Numbered from the stretch's first letter, positions 1-9,451 are shown. The stretch: 64,000 bases of DNA from a gamma proteobacterium SCGC AB-629-P17 (GCA_000372785.1 KB889791.1:1-64000); one strand, 5' to 3'. Made by a program: numbers and translations. The notes: generated from the letters alone by a model not told the origin.

Positions 1-654
1 TATCTTGCCTTTTGTCAAGCCCAGCTCATAACACGTCAGATTTGCAATGCATGGAAATCGGATAATCTTATTAAAAAAATTGTTTGTAACTCAATTATTG
101 GTGAATGTGTTTCAAAACTTATGGACTGGAAGGGCGCTAGATTACTACAGGACAATGTTTTGTGGAAACCACCTCTAGGAAAATCGTTATTATTCCATCA
201 AGATGCTGCATATGATGACTGGATTTTGCCTCAGACAATGGCTACCTGCTGGATTTCATTAGATGATACTTCCAAAGACAATGGCACCCTTGAGTTTGTG
301 GCTGGGTCTCACAAATGGGATTTATGTCCACCCTCAGGCACGTTTCATGCTCCAGAAGATTATAAAAAAGAATTAAAAATGTATGCAAAAAGAAATAATA
401 AAGCTTTAGATATAGTAGAAGTGAAAGTTCCTGCAGGTGGAGTTTCGTTTCATCATGGATTAACATGGCATGGCTCTGGTATCAATCATTCACCATATGA
501 TCGAAGGGCTTTGGTTTCACACTGTGTGCCTCATGATGCTAAATTTCATCCTACCAATTGTGGAGGTACAGGAAGAATATACAGAAAATACAAAATGAAT
601 CATACTGATGAGTTGAATGAAAGTTTTTTCCCTATCTTGTGGCAGAATAAATAA
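1..654 (+). CDS. Phytanoyl-CoA dioxygenase (PhyH) family protein, 5' end outside window
   Basis: The reading frame is open from base 1 with no stop before 652, so the gene is cut by the window edge and the ATG at 121 is probably internal. The protein belongs to the Fe(II)/2-oxoglutarate PhyH family. The iron-binding HxD pair is visible as FHQDAAY (bases 193-213). The distal histidine and 2-oxoglutarate-binding arginine lie in WHGSGIN...DRR (about 466-510). A block of the type WISLDDTSKDNGTLEFVAGSHKW, typical of the family, sits between them. These enzymes hydroxylate small or lipid-linked substrates, and the substrate cannot be read from this fragment. The next gene, nudE, starts 30 bases downstream on the same strand. 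Confidence 0.85.
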   Translation, partial: YLAFCQAQLITRQICNAWKSDNLIKKIVCNSIIGECVSKLMDWKGARLLQDNVLWKPPLGKSLLFHQDAAYDDWILPQTMATCWISLDDTSKDNGTLEFVAGSHKWDLCPPSGTFHAPEDYKKELKMYAKRNNKALDIVEVKVPAGGVSFHHGLTWHGSGINHSPYDRRALVSHCVPHDAKFHPTNCGGTGRIYRKYKMNHTDELNESFFPILWQNK

Positions 655-684
655 TAATCTGAAAATCATCTAACAACTGGGATA

Positions 685-1239
685 ATGGCCTCTATGAGAA
701 AAAATCCAAAAGTAACTAACGTTCAGACTGTCGCACGAAGCCATGTATTCAATGTCGAGTCCATGGATGTTGAATTTTCAAATGGTACGAAGCGAACTTA
801 TGAGCGACTCAACCCAAAAGGTAATGGCGCAGTTCTAGTAGTGCCGATGTTGGATGACGATACCGTGTTGATGATATATGAGTTTTCTGCTGGCACTGAG
901 TGTTATGAGCTGGGCTTGACAAAAGGCAAGATAGATAAAGGTGAAACACCGATTGAAGCAGCATCAAGAGAGCTCAAAGAAGAGATTGGTTATGGAGCAA
1001 ATAAGTTCACTTTCCTTAAAACCATTACCTTGGCTCCAGGTTATCAATCAAATACAACGCATATCGTTCTCGCAGAGGATCTATATGAAGAAACAGCAGA
1101 AGGAGATGAACCAGAACCACTGGAAATTGTGTCCCATAAACTGTCCAACTTAGAGCAATTAACTTATGATGAAGATTTGACAGAAGCTCGAAGTATACTG
1201 GCACTTTATATGGTACGAGAGATTATTCATAATCGATAA
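685..1239 (+). CDS. nudE: ADP-sugar/ADP compounds hydrolase NudE (Nudix)
   Basis: Cytoplasmic Nudix hydrolase of 184 residues that cleaves ADP-ribose, NADH, Ap3A and similar compounds to AMP plus a phosphorylated product. The Nudix box is complete: GKIDKGETPIEAASRELKEE followed by IGY, giving the G-x5-E-x7-REL-x-EE-x-G pattern and all metal-binding glutamates. The N-terminal part (VARSHVFNVESMDVEFSNG) matches the NudE subfamily more than MutT. ATG at 685 is used; an ATG three codons later is equally possible. The aat start lies 2 bases past the stop, so the two are probably co-transcribed. Confidence 0.85.
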   Translation: MASMRKNPKVTNVQTVARSHVFNVESMDVEFSNGTKRTYERLNPKGNGAVLVVPMLDDDTVLMIYEFSAGTECYELGLTKGKIDKGETPIEAASRELKEEIGYGANKFTFLKTITLAPGYQSNTTHIVLAEDLYEETAEGDEPEPLEIVSHKLSNLEQLTYDEDLTEARSILALYMVREIIHNR

Positions 1240-1241
1240 AA

Positions 1242-1901
1242 GTGATTGAGATTCCATCTCATTTTTGGCTTGATCAATACGATACACCTTTCCCAGATTT
1301 GAGTTTAGCGTTAAAGGAACCCAATGGCCTAATAGCCATTGGTGGTGAATTATCTATTGAGAGGTTATTAGATGCCTATGCAAAAGGCATATTTCCATGG
1401 TACAGCGAGGGCGAACCGATTTTATGGTATTCGCCTGATCCGAGGATAGTTATAACACCTGATACGTTTCATCTTTCAAAAAGTTTAAAAAAAATCACTC
1501 ATTCGTCTCGATTTGAGGTTCGAGTAGATACCGTTTTTGATGATGTTATTTCTCATTGTCGTTCAGTAATTAGGCCTGGTCAAGCTGGTACATGGATAGA
1601 TGATGCCATGGTCCAAGCTTATTGTGACCTTAATGAGGCAGGATACGCACATTCATACGAGGCTTATGAAAACGATAAACTTGTTGGTGGTCTCTACGGA
1701 GTTGCTTTAGGGGATGTGTTTTTTGGTGAATCTATGTTTTCTTTAGTGAGTAATGCTTCAAAGGTTGCTTTTTCTTATCTAATTCAAAATAGTCACTATC
1801 GATTAATAGATTGTCAAGTAGAAAACAAACATCTTCAAAGCCTAGGTGCATTCAAACTACCTCGAGATTTGTTTATACAACAACTTAAGGCCTTTGTGTA
1901 A
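1242..1901 (+). CDS. aat: Leucyl/phenylalanyl-tRNA--protein transferase
   Basis: Transfers Leu or Phe from aminoacyl-tRNA to proteins with N-terminal Arg or Lys, making them ClpS/ClpAP N-end-rule substrates in the cytoplasm. The 219-residue length is close to the usual 230. The family block GLIAIGGELSIERLLDAY followed by AKGIFPWY, and ILWYSPDPR, is present, as is the GGLYGV...GESMFS region of the acyltransferase core. The start is GTG at 1242, two bases after the nudE stop, which places the conserved region at the usual distance from the N-terminus. Confidence 0.93.
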   Translation: MIEIPSHFWLDQYDTPFPDLSLALKEPNGLIAIGGELSIERLLDAYAKGIFPWYSEGEPILWYSPDPRIVITPDTFHLSKSLKKITHSSRFEVRVDTVFDDVISHCRSVIRPGQAGTWIDDAMVQAYCDLNEAGYAHSYEAYENDKLVGGLYGVALGDVFFGESMFSLVSNASKVAFSYLIQNSHYRLIDCQVENKHLQSLGAFKLPRDLFIQQLKAFV

Positions 1902-1935
1902 AATAGCCCTATTGAAGCAAAGCAAGTGAGACAAT

Positions 1936-2067
1936 ATGAAAAAACTGTTGAAATTAACCATGATCGTATCGTTTGCGCTCACTTTGATTGCGTGTGGAAG
2001 AATGGGTGACTTGGTACCTGTTGCAGATACTCAAGCTGATTCTGAAACTGCAACCTCAAGTACATAA
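1936..2067 (+). CDS. lptM: LptM/LppL-like small lipoprotein
   Basis: A 43-residue ORF: Lys-rich N-terminus, a hydrophobic stretch (KLTMIVSFALTLIAC) and a lipobox LIAC followed by GRMGDL, close to the CGxxGPL that follows the lipidated cysteine in the LptM (YifL)/LppL family. E. coli LptM is reported to assist maturation of the LptD outer-membrane lipopolysaccharide translocon. The position directly upstream of lysA is the usual place for LppL-type lipoproteins in gammaproteobacteria, which supports a real gene despite its size. Signal peptidase II cleavage should leave a mature peptide of about 25 residues with an acidic, Ser/Thr-rich tail. The family call rests on lipobox plus synteny. Confidence 0.72.
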   Translation: MKKLLKLTMIVSFALTLIACGRMGDLVPVADTQADSETATSST

Positions 2068-2082
2068 TAACGTTCGAGTTCA

Positions 2083-3336
2083 TTGAATACATTTTCCTTT
2101 AACAATAACGCCTTGTATGCTGAGTCTGTTGCAGTAACTGACTTAATGGTAGAGTATGGCTCTCCACTTTACATATACTCTCGCGGTCAAATAGTATCAA
2201 ATTGGCAGCAATTTGATCAGGCTTTTGGTGATCATCCTCATCTGATCTGTTATGCAGTTAAAGCTAATTCCAATTTGGGTGTATTAAATATTTTAGCGAA
2301 GCTGGGTTCTGGTTTTGATATTGTCTCTATTGGCGAACTAGAAAGAGTAATTGCTGCAGGCGGATTGCCAGGACGCTGCGTATTTTCAGGAGTCTCTAAA
2401 ACAAAAACAGAAATTCAAAGAGCATTGGAGCTAGGAATTTATTGTTTTAATGTTGAGTCCGCCGCTGAGTTAGATCGTGTTGAATCCGTTGCAAAATTAT
2501 TGAGCACCAAGGCGCCGATTTCAATTCGTGTAAATCCTGATGTAGATGCTAATACTCATCCTTATATTGCGACAGGTCTCAAGGAAAATAAGTTTGGAGT
2601 TGGTATTGAAAAAGCTCTGGCGTTATACAAAAAAGCAGAACTTTCAAAGCATTTAGATGTTTTTGGTTTGGATTATCACATTGGCTCCCAGATTACCGAA
2701 GTTTCACCTTTTATTGAAGCTCTTGAAAAGGCGCTAGAGTTGATATCACAATTAAAAGCTGAAGGAATTAAGATGTCACATATTGACATAGGCGGTGGTT
2801 TGGGCATTGCATATAATGACGAGAAAACAATCAATATTGAAAAATATATTCAATCAGTTCTCGATAAGGTAGGTGATCTAGAAGTAATACTGGAGCCTGG
2901 TCGAGCTATTGTGGGAAATGCTGGTATCTTTGTCACTCAGGTTGAATATCTCAAGCAAGGTGGCGTTAAATCATTCGCTATCATAGATGGTGCAATGAAT
3001 GACTTACAGCGTCCTTCTCTTTATGGTTCATATCACCAAGCTATTGCTGTTGAAAATAACTCAAAAGGAATAAAAGATACGTGGGATTTGGTTGGACCGA
3101 TTTGTGAAACTGGTGATTTCTTGGCAAAAGATAGAGAATTAACACTCGCACAGGGAGATTATATTGCTTTAATGTCTGCTGGTGCTTATGGTTTTGTTTT
3201 AAGCTCTAATTATAATTCTAGACCAAGAGTTGCAGAGGTCATGGTGTCTGGCAGTAACCATGCATTAGTACGTAAACGTGAAACTGTTGGTTCTTTATTT
3301 GAAAATGAATCTATCTTCAATAATGAAATTAACTAA
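2083..3336 (+). CDS. lysA: Diaminopimelate decarboxylase
   Basis: PLP-dependent decarboxylase that converts meso-diaminopimelate to L-lysine, the last step of lysine synthesis. It is a fold-type III enzyme of 417 residues. The PLP lysine lies in CYAVKANSN (about residues 46-54). The phosphate-binding GGGLG (about 233-237), the EPGR block and the active-site CETGDFLA are all present. The start is TTG at 2083, 15 bases after the LptM stop; no in-frame ATG fits the expected N-terminus and no strong ribosome binding site is visible. The 3' end overlaps yhbY by 14 bases. Confidence 0.95.
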   Translation: MNTFSFNNNALYAESVAVTDLMVEYGSPLYIYSRGQIVSNWQQFDQAFGDHPHLICYAVKANSNLGVLNILAKLGSGFDIVSIGELERVIAAGGLPGRCVFSGVSKTKTEIQRALELGIYCFNVESAAELDRVESVAKLLSTKAPISIRVNPDVDANTHPYIATGLKENKFGVGIEKALALYKKAELSKHLDVFGLDYHIGSQITEVSPFIEALEKALELISQLKAEGIKMSHIDIGGGLGIAYNDEKTINIEKYIQSVLDKVGDLEVILEPGRAIVGNAGIFVTQVEYLKQGGVKSFAIIDGAMNDLQRPSLYGSYHQAIAVENNSKGIKDTWDLVGPICETGDFLAKDRELTLAQGDYIALMSAGAYGFVLSSNYNSRPRVAEVMVSGSNHALVRKRETVGSLFENESIFNNEIN

Positions 3337-3622
3337 CAATCAAAAAAAACATTTGCGTACACTTGCACATGACTTAAGGCCGATTGTAATGGTAGGTCAG
3401 CAAGGTCTTAGTGACGCCGTTTTGGCTGAGCTGGAATCAACAATGACCAAGCATGAACTTCTTAAAATAAAAGTTCGTGCTAGTGACCGTGAAGAGAAAC
3501 AACAGATAGTAGACAAAATACTAAATTTCTCAAAAGCAGCATTAGTGCAAGTTATCGGTGGTGTATTGATTATTTACCGACCTTTTGATGAGAACCCTAG
3601 TATTATTTTGCCTAGGACATGA
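3323..3622 (+). CDS. yhbY: Ribosome assembly RNA-binding protein YhbY (CRM domain)
   Basis: Single CRM-domain protein that binds pre-50S ribosomal particles. The start is set at ATG 3323, giving 99 residues beginning MKLTNNQKKHLRTLAHDLRP, which matches the family length (about 97 in E. coli). The upstream ATG at 3278 would add 15 residues read out of frame from lysA. The CRM signature is seen in VMVGQQGLSDAVLAELE and in the C-terminal VIGGVLIIYRP. It overlaps the end of lysA, which suggests translational coupling. Confidence 0.92.
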   Translation: MKLTNNQKKHLRTLAHDLRPIVMVGQQGLSDAVLAELESTMTKHELLKIKVRASDREEKQQIVDKILNFSKAALVQVIGGVLIIYRPFDENPSIILPRT

Positions 3623-3667
3623 GTCTTCATATAGACTCAATCTTACAATTTATAATGATCTTAGACA

Positions 3668-4753
3668 ATGAAAATTGCGATTAGTGCGGCAGAAACTTCG
3701 GGCGATCTTATCGCTTCAGCCCTAGTCAAATCATTGCTTGAACTTCAACCCGATTGTCAAATAGAAGGTTTGGTGGGTGACAAGATGATTGATGCAGGTT
3801 GCCAAAGGTTGTGGCATATTGATCGGGCCAACGTAATGGGACTGAGTGAAGTAGTCAATAAGCTACCCTCATTATTGCGATTAAGAAATTCAATTGTTAA
3901 ATACTTTTCTGAAAACAAGCCAGATGTTTTTATTGGTGTAGATTCTCCTGACTTTAATTTTAAGATTGAACAAAAACTAAAACAACGTGGTGTCAAAACT
4001 GTTCATTTTATTAGTCCATCAGTATGGGCATGGCGTTCGAATCGAATTATAAAAATTAAAGCTTCAACAGATTTAATGCTTTGTCTTTTCCCTTTTGAAG
4101 TGGATTTTTTTGAAAAACATGGTCAAAAAGCTTTATTTGTTGGTCATCCTCTGACTGAAAAATTGCAACCTAGACAAAACTACCAGCCGAGTAAAAAAGT
4201 TTTATTGATGCCTGGATCACGTGAAGCAGAAATAAAATCTTTGTTGCCTGAGTTGTTATCTGCTGTTGATTTAATGCGCGAGAAGGATTCAAAAATACAG
4301 TTCTCATTAGCTCTTGCTAATGACCACTTTAAGGAGTGGGTTGAGGATCGAATCCATAAATCAGGGATAGAGCTCAGTGTTGGCGATGCTTACGCACAAA
4401 TCGCACAATCGGATTTAGTGATTGTTGCCTCGGGCACTGCAACACTTGAAATAGCTATGCTTGGTGTACCGATGGTAGTTGTTTATAAACTTTCAGGTGT
4501 CAGCTATCAGATTGTAAAACGCCTTTTAAAAACCGAATTTATTTCTCTACCGAATGTTATTTTAGGAAAAGAGGTTGTTCCAGAATTGATTCAAGACAGT
4601 GCTAATGGAAAAAATATTGCAAACGTTGCTATGCAAATAATCATCTCTGATAATTCTAAACTAGTCTCTGAATTGAGAAATATCCATAGCCAATTACATC
4701 AAGAGTCTAGTGCTCAATCTGCAAAAGCAATTCTCGAGTTTGTTAATGAGTAA
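3668..4753 (+). CDS. lpxB: Lipid-A-disaccharide synthase
   Basis: Peripheral inner-membrane glycosyltransferase (GT19) that joins UDP-2,3-diacylglucosamine to lipid X, forming the lipid A disaccharide. At 361 residues it is slightly short for the family (about 380). The N-terminal AAETSGD block (residues 7-13), VDSPDFN (about 92-98), SPSVWAWR (about 116-123) and the nucleotide-sugar site PGSREAEI are all clear. It does not sit in the usual lpxD-fabZ-lpxA-lpxB cluster here; its stop overlaps nadC, so it is probably co-transcribed with NAD synthesis. Confidence 0.95.
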   Translation: MKIAISAAETSGDLIASALVKSLLELQPDCQIEGLVGDKMIDAGCQRLWHIDRANVMGLSEVVNKLPSLLRLRNSIVKYFSENKPDVFIGVDSPDFNFKIEQKLKQRGVKTVHFISPSVWAWRSNRIIKIKASTDLMLCLFPFEVDFFEKHGQKALFVGHPLTEKLQPRQNYQPSKKVLLMPGSREAEIKSLLPELLSAVDLMREKDSKIQFSLALANDHFKEWVEDRIHKSGIELSVGDAYAQIAQSDLVIVASGTATLEIAMLGVPMVVVYKLSGVSYQIVKRLLKTEFISLPNVILGKEVVPELIQDSANGKNIANVAMQIIISDNSKLVSELRNIHSQLHQESSAQSAKAILEFVNE

Positions 4754-5567
4754 GATTCTAAGGCAAATTGTTAATATGGCTTTGTCAGAGGATATTGGCA
4801 CTGGAGATTTGTCATCTAGTTTACTTGATGACAATATTGCAAATGCTAAAATCATCTGCCGTGAAAAAGCAATAATTTGTGGAATTGATTATTCTGATCT
4901 TTGTTTTGCTATTCTTGACCCGGATATCGTAATAGATTGGAAAATTAAAGAAGGGGAAGAGGTAGCTCCTGATTATGTGATTTGTCATCTGAAAGGGAAA
5001 TCTCAGGCAATAGTCAGCGCAGAACGAACTGCGCTTAATTTCCTGCAAACGCTCAGTAGCACAGCAACTCAAACTAAAAAATTAGTGAGTATGATTAAGC
5101 ATACGAATGCACAATTATTAGATACTAGAAAAACTATTCCAAATTTGAGATATGCTCAAAAACATGCTGTTGAGTGTGGTGGTGGAGTGAATCATCGGAT
5201 GGGCTTGTTCGACTGTGTTTTGCTTAAAGAAAATCATATTTTATCGATTGGTTCACTTGAAAGATCTATAGAAAAGGCTCTTTTTAAGTTCCCAAATAAA
5301 CCTGTTATTGTTGAAATTGAGTCACTTGATCAGCTTAAGATAGCTTTATCAATAAAAGATATAACCCGAATCCTTTGTGATAATTTTTCTATTCATGAGA
5401 TGCTTGAAGCAGTAGCTATGGCTAAAGGAATATATCCATTAGAGATTTCTGGAAATATAAACGAGAAAAATATAATTGAATACGCTGAAACAGGGGTGGA
5501 TTTTATCTCAATTGGTTCAATTACAAAAAATATTCATTCAATCGATTTATCTTTAAGGTTGGTCTAA
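4746..5567 (+). CDS. nadC: Nicotinate-nucleotide pyrophosphorylase (quinolinate phosphoribosyltransferase)
   Basis: Makes nicotinate mononucleotide from quinolinate and PRPP in de novo NAD synthesis. The start is ATG 4746 (273 residues, usual length), overlapping the lpxB stop by 8 bases; a longer frame from 4710 would run inside lpxB and is unlikely. Family blocks seen are EDIGTGDLSS, ERTALNFLQTLSS, LLDTRKTIPNLR and the substrate-binding GGGVNHRMGL. The C-terminal ETGVDFISIGSITK closes the barrel. The gene converges on cysQ with only one base between the stops. Confidence 0.95.
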   Translation: MSKILRQIVNMALSEDIGTGDLSSSLLDDNIANAKIICREKAIICGIDYSDLCFAILDPDIVIDWKIKEGEEVAPDYVICHLKGKSQAIVSAERTALNFLQTLSSTATQTKKLVSMIKHTNAQLLDTRKTIPNLRYAQKHAVECGGGVNHRMGLFDCVLLKENHILSIGSLERSIEKALFKFPNKPVIVEIESLDQLKIALSIKDITRILCDNFSIHEMLEAVAMAKGIYPLEISGNINEKNIIEYAETGVDFISIGSITKNIHSIDLSLRLV

Positions 5568-5568
5568 A

Positions 5569-6324
5569 TTAGGCACTAGCTACAAAAGTTGAACTTAGAT
5601 TGTCTTCTCGAGTGTTGTAGCGCAAGGGCTGGTTTTGGAAATCCACAACTTTGCCGCCTGCTCCTTCTAAAATACAGACACCAGCAGCTGTATCCCATTC
5701 AGAGCAACGGCCAAATTTAGGGTAATAATGGTTGCGACCCTCTGCGATTGAGCAAAATTTTAGAGCGCTCCCCAAACGGAAGATTTCAAAATTTGTCTTT
5801 GATTGGAGGTGTTTTTGGAGTTGTTTGTTTTTTGTAGAATGCCTTCCAATAACAATATTTTCCCAGCGCTTAGGCTTTTGAGTGCGAAGCTTGTAACAAA
5901 TACCATCTATGAGTTTGATTGAAGTTTGTCCTGGTAATCGGTAATAGTGAATCTTGTTAAAGGGTGAGTAGATTAGACCAAAAACAGGATAGTTTTTTAC
6001 TACATAGGCAATGTTTATACAAAACTCTTGGGTTCCATCTAAAAAATCTCTGGTTCCATCTAAAGGGTCAATCAACCAATATGCATTCCAATCCTTGCGA
6101 ACAGATAAGGGAATGTTTTTAGACTCTTCTGACAATATTGGAACATCTGGGGTAATTTTTTTTAGTGTCCCAGTGATGAGATTGTGGGAAATTTTATCTG
6201 CCTGAGTAAGAGGCGTATTATCGGATTTTACAATGAAACCCATGTTGTCGTTATGAAGAGCCATGATAGTCTCGCCAGCCTCATAAGTTAGTGATATAAG
6301 CTTTGGAAGTAATGATGAAAACAT
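5569..6324 (-). CDS. cysQ: 3'(2'),5'-bisphosphate nucleotidase CysQ (inositol monophosphatase family)
   Basis: Mg-dependent phosphatase that removes the 3'-phosphate of adenosine 3',5'-bisphosphate (PAP), a by-product of sulfate activation and of acyl-carrier-protein metabolism. Seen: LTQADKISHNLI, LSEES and the lithium-sensitive phosphatase motif DPLDGTRDFLDG. The C-terminal metal site is WDTAAGVCILEGAGG. The frame is open upstream as far as 6471, but that part is read through the tRNA gene; MFSSLLPKLISLTYEAG at 6324 gives 251 residues and the correct N-terminus. FIG domain proteins differ subtly in substrate, so PAP specificity is inferred. Confidence 0.85.
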   Translation of the reverse strand: MFSSLLPKLISLTYEAGETIMALHNDNMGFIVKSDNTPLTQADKISHNLITGTLKKITPDVPILSEESKNIPLSVRKDWNAYWLIDPLDGTRDFLDGTQEFCINIAYVVKNYPVFGLIYSPFNKIHYYRLPGQTSIKLIDGICYKLRTQKPKRWENIVIGRHSTKNKQLQKHLQSKTNFEIFRLGSALKFCSIAEGRNHYYPKFGRCSEWDTAAGVCILEGAGGKVVDFQNQPLRYNTREDNLSSTFVASA

Positions 6325-6437
6325 GGATTTATTATAACCCCACACTTGAATAAATTTTTTCAGTAACTCTACTCGTTGAGTAAAATTTCTGAGGAAGAAT
6401 TTTATCTTAAGGAAGAAATATTTTTTTATATTGGAGG

Positions 6438-6514
6438 TGGTGGGCCTACTTGGACTTGAACCAAGGACCAATCGATTATGAGTCGACTGCTCTAACCAGC
6501 TGAGCTATAGGCCC
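6438..6514 (-). tRNA. ileX: tRNA-Ile2 (anticodon CAT, lysidine-dependent)
   Basis: A complete 77-nt cloverleaf on the minus strand with encoded CCA (6438-6440). The acceptor stem is GGGCCTA/TAGGCCC, the D arm is GCTC...GAGC, the anticodon stem is GTCGA/TCGAT with loop CTCATAA, and the T arm is CTTGG/CCAAG. The anticodon reads CAT, which suggests Met, but the body (GACTCATAATCG then TTGGTC) resembles E. coli ileX. In E. coli ileX lies near rpoD, as here. TilS, encoded at 19835-21004, would convert C34 to lysidine so the tRNA reads AUA. Isoleucine identity is inferred from similarity and synteny. Confidence 0.85.
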
Positions 6515-6524
6515 TGGGAAAGTA

Positions 6525-8363
6525 TTATTCCAAAAAACTTTGTAATTTATGAGCACGTGAAGGGTGTCTTAGTTTTCGTAACGCTTTTGCTTCAATTTGT
6601 CGAATTCTTTCTCGAGTAACGTCAAATTGTCGACCGACCTCTTCTAAAGTGTGATCTGTACTCATATCGATTCCGAAACGCATCTTCAAGACTTTAGCTT
6701 CTCTTGGAGATAAATTAGCCAAAAGGTCACCAGTAGTTTCTTTAAGACTCTCACGAGTAGTAACTTCAACTGGCGAAGATAGTTTTTCATCTTCGATAAA
6801 ATCACCAATCGTAGAATCTTCATCGTCACCAACTGGATTCTCCATAGATAAGGGCTCTTTGGCAATTTTAAGTATTTTATTAATTTTATATTCTGGCAAT
6901 TCCATCTCAATAGCAAGCTCTTCTGGTGTGGCTTCTCGTCCAAATCTTTGTAAAAGTTGTCTTCGGACTCGATTTAGTTTGTTAATTGTTTCAATCATAT
7001 GAACAGGAATACGAATCGTGCGAGCTTGGTCAGCAATTGAACGAGTGATCGCTTGACGAATCCACCAAGTGGCATATGTTGAAAATTTGTAACCACGTCG
7101 GTACTCAAACTTATCAACTGCTTTCATTAAGCCAACATTGCCTTCTTGAATTAGGTCTAAGAATTGCAAACCACGGTTTGCATATTTCTTTGCGATTGAG
7201 ATAACAAGGCGTAAATTCGCTTCAATCATTTGACTTTTCGCATTTTTTGCCTTACGGTCACCCTGTCGAAGTTTTTTATTGATATCTTTTAACTCAGATA
7301 TAGTAATTTGCATAGAAACTTCATGTTCTAAAAGGCTTTTTTGTGCATAGTAGATATTGTCTTTATATGCTCCTAAAGCTTTTTTTAGAGTGCTATCAAA
7401 GTTAGTCGATGTTAGCCAATCAAAGTTAGTTTCATTTCCAGGAAAAGAATCATAAAAAAGTTTTCTTGGCATACCAGCATCAAAACAAGCTTGGCGAATA
7501 ATATTTTCTTCTTTTTTCACATCATTAACGCTATGAAAGACAACTTCCATCATAGTGCTGACTAATTTTGGCGCCAACCTCAACTCTGATATGCTCTCTG
7601 CGAATTTCTGTCTAGCTTTGACTGTTTTGTTATCAAGATAACCATTCTTATTATTTGAATTAACATAGCTCTTAAAGGTTTTTTGGATTTTTTCAAAGAG
7701 TTTATATACTTCCTCTTCGTCTGGACCCGTATATTCCAACTCTTCAAATTCTTCTTCCTCTTCTGCACTAATCTCGTCAAGTTCCATCTCTTCAAGAAGG
7801 GCTTGTTTTTCGATAATAAGAGCTTGCTTTTCTTCAAACTCTTCAGCATCACCTTGATAGCCGATGACAACGTCAGTCATCTTACATTTACCCTCCTCGA
7901 GTCTTGTGTATGCTTTAAAGAAATAATCAGAAATTTGAGGATAAAGTGAAATAGCTTGCATAATTTGATAGACACCCGCTTCTATCTCTTTTGCAATTCG
8001 AACCTCGTCCTTTTGTTCAAGTAATTCCACCACACCCATCTCTCTCATATACATTCGGACAGGGTCAGTAGTTCTTCCAAATTCTGAGTCAAGTGCGGCC
8101 AAAGCAGCCACAGCCACCTCAGCAGAATTTGCTTGCGCTTTGCCACCAGATTCCATGACTAATGTGTCAGCATCTGGCGCCTCATCAGAAACAACAATAT
8201 CTAACTCTTCTAAAATAGTAACAATTGGTTCTACTTGTTCAGGAGTCAGTAAGTCTTCTGGCAGGAGGTCATTAATTTCAGAGTAAGTTAAGTAGCCTTG
8301 CTCCTTGCCTATTGTTATTAGGCTATTCAGTGCTTGTTTGTGAACTTCTGTGGTTGTTTTCAT
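6525..8363 (-). CDS. rpoD: RNA polymerase primary sigma factor RpoD (sigma-70)
   Basis: Housekeeping sigma factor, 612 residues against 613 in E. coli. It has an N-terminal region 1.1, region 1.2 ([11 protein letters not shown]) and a long acidic non-conserved region (about residues 170-225). Regions 2.1-2.4 contain [19 protein letters not shown] and [15 protein letters not shown]. Region 3 is [16 protein letters not shown]. Region 4.2 is the [23 protein letters not shown]. It ends 10 bases before the tRNA-Ile2 gene on the same strand. The acidic region produces long spurious ORFs in other frames. Upstream dnaG is absent from this locus. Confidence 0.98.
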   Translation of the reverse strand: MKTTTEVHKQALNSLITIGKEQGYLTYSEINDLLPEDLLTPEQVEPIVTILEELDIVVSDEAPDADTLVMESGGKAQANSAEVAVAALAALDSEFGRTTDPVRMYMREMGVVELLEQKDEVRIAKEIEAGVYQIMQAISLYPQISDYFFKAYTRLEEGKCKMTDVVIGYQGDAEEFEEKQALIIEKQALLEEMELDEISAEEEEEFEELEYTGPDEEEVYKLFEKIQKTFKSYVNSNNKNGYLDNKTVKARQKFAESISELRLAPKLVSTMMEVVFHSVNDVKKEENIIRQACFDAGMPRKLFYDSFPGNETNFDWLTSTNFDSTLKKALGAYKDNIYYAQKSLLEHEVSMQITISELKDINKKLRQGDRKAKNAKSQMIEANLRLVISIAKKYANRGLQFLDLIQEGNVGLMKAVDKFEYRRGYKFSTYATWWIRQAITRSIADQARTIRIPVHMIETINKLNRVRRQLLQRFGREATPEELAIEMELPEYKINKILKIAKEPLSMENPVGDDEDSTIGDFIEDEKLSSPVEVTTRESLKETTGDLLANLSPREAKVLKMRFGIDMSTDHTLEEVGRQFDVTRERIRQIEAKALRKLRHPSRAHKLQSFLE

Positions 8364-8452
8364 AATTGAGTTTTTTACAAAACAGAGAGAGAATTATACC
8401 TAAGTCAGCTCATTGTTTTTATTCATAATTCAGTGTCTTAGAAAGGTTAATA

Positions 8453-9415
8453 TTACTTCGAATCAAGAAAAATTGAACTAATTGATTTCTCTTCACTAAT
8501 CCTTCTGATAACGTCTGCAAGTGTTGGTGCAATTGACAATTGTCTAATTTTTGAGCAAGCCATCGCGTTGTCTGCCAAAGGGATTGTGTTAGTGGTTACA
8601 ACTTCATCTAAAGAAGAATTGGATATGTTGTCTACAGCCATCCCAGAAAGAACCGCATGTGTTGCATAGGCTACAACCTTATTAGCACCTTTCTCTTTTA
8701 AGATATCGGACGCTTGGCAAAGTGTGCCAGCAGTATCAACCATATCATCTACAATAATACAAGTACGTCCAGAAACATCACCGATTACATTCATCACTTT
8801 AACTAAATTAGGCTCTGGGCGTCTTTTATCAATGATCGCCAGGTCAGCGTCATTAATTCTTTTTGCTGCAGCTCTCGCTCTAGCAACGCCGCCTACATCT
8901 GGCGAAACAACAACTACGTCATCGTAGTTGCAATTCAAAATGTCTTTAACCAAAACGGGTTGTGCGTATATGTTATCTATAGGGATATTAAAAAATCCTT
9001 GTATTTGATCGGCGTGTAAATCCATCGTCAAGATGCGGTCAACACCTGATGTTTCAATCATTTGAGCAACTAGTTTAGCTGTAATTGGTACACGAGACAT
9101 GCGAGAGCGTCTATCTTGTCTTGAATAACCTAAATAAGGAACCACAGCAGTAATTCGACCAGCTGAGGAACGTCTGAGCGCATCTACCATCACTAACAAT
9201 TCTATGAGTGTTTCAGCTGGGGATGGGCCGCAGGTTGGCTGAATGACAAAGACATCACAGCCGCGAACATTATCAAGTATTTCAATCTGTGACTCACCAT
9301 CACTAAATTGACCAACAAAAGCCTTGCTTTGGGTAATTTCTAGATTATCAATAATTTCGGAAGAAAGATTTGGGTTGGCATTTCCGCTAAAGATTTTGAT
9401 TCTTTCTAAAGACAT
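8453..9415 (-). CDS. prs: Ribose-phosphate pyrophosphokinase
   Basis: Makes PRPP from ribose 5-phosphate and ATP for purine, pyrimidine, His, Trp and NAD synthesis (nadC and trpD in this window use it). At 320 residues it matches class I PRPP synthases. Seen: [12 protein letters not shown], the Mg/ribose block [12 protein letters not shown] (about 131-142), [10 protein letters not shown] and the PRPP-binding loop [13 protein letters not shown] (about 218-230). A TATAAT hexamer lies 30 bases upstream, so it may be transcribed separately from gpx. Confidence 0.97.
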   Translation of the reverse strand: MSLERIKIFSGNANPNLSSEIIDNLEITQSKAFVGQFSDGESQIEILDNVRGCDVFVIQPTCGPSPAETLIELLVMVDALRRSSAGRITAVVPYLGYSRQDRRSRMSRVPITAKLVAQMIETSGVDRILTMDLHADQIQGFFNIPIDNIYAQPVLVKDILNCNYDDVVVVSPDVGGVARARAAAKRINDADLAIIDKRRPEPNLVKVMNVIGDVSGRTCIIVDDMVDTAGTLCQASDILKEKGANKVVAYATHAVLSGMAVDNISNSSLDEVVTTNTIPLADNAMACSKIRQLSIAPTLADVIRRISEEKSISSIFLDSK

Positions 9416-9445
9416 CCGGCTGTGCTCTTATTGATGTAGCTGACA

Positions 9446-9451
9446 ATTATA
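9446..9451 (-). promoter_or_regulatory. Probable -10 element of prs
   Basis: The minus strand reads TGTATAATTG here, a perfect TATAAT preceded by TG one base upstream (extended -10 type). It lies about 30 bases before the prs start codon. No good -35 hexamer is visible at 17 bases, where only TGATTA-like sequence occurs. Other TATAAT words may occur by chance in this AT-rich DNA. Confidence 0.4.

Noticed and set aside
4710-4745. Longer nadC start inside lpxB
   Set aside because: The ATG at 4746 gives the usual length and a natural short overlap; the longer frame reads lpxB codons out of frame.
6325-6471. In-frame 5' extension of cysQ (MVLGSSPSRPTTSN...)
   Set aside because: It runs into the 3' part of the tRNA-Ile2 gene and gives a non-homologous N-terminus; MFSSLLPKL at 6324 restores the family start.
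6438-6514. tRNA-Met by anticodon
   Set aside because: The body matches tRNA-Ile2 (ileX) and TilS is present, so CAT is expected to carry lysidine.
7580-7949. Long ORFs in both strands over the acidic region of rpoD
   Set aside because: They are low-complexity shadows of the Glu-rich sigma-70 region and show no family motif.
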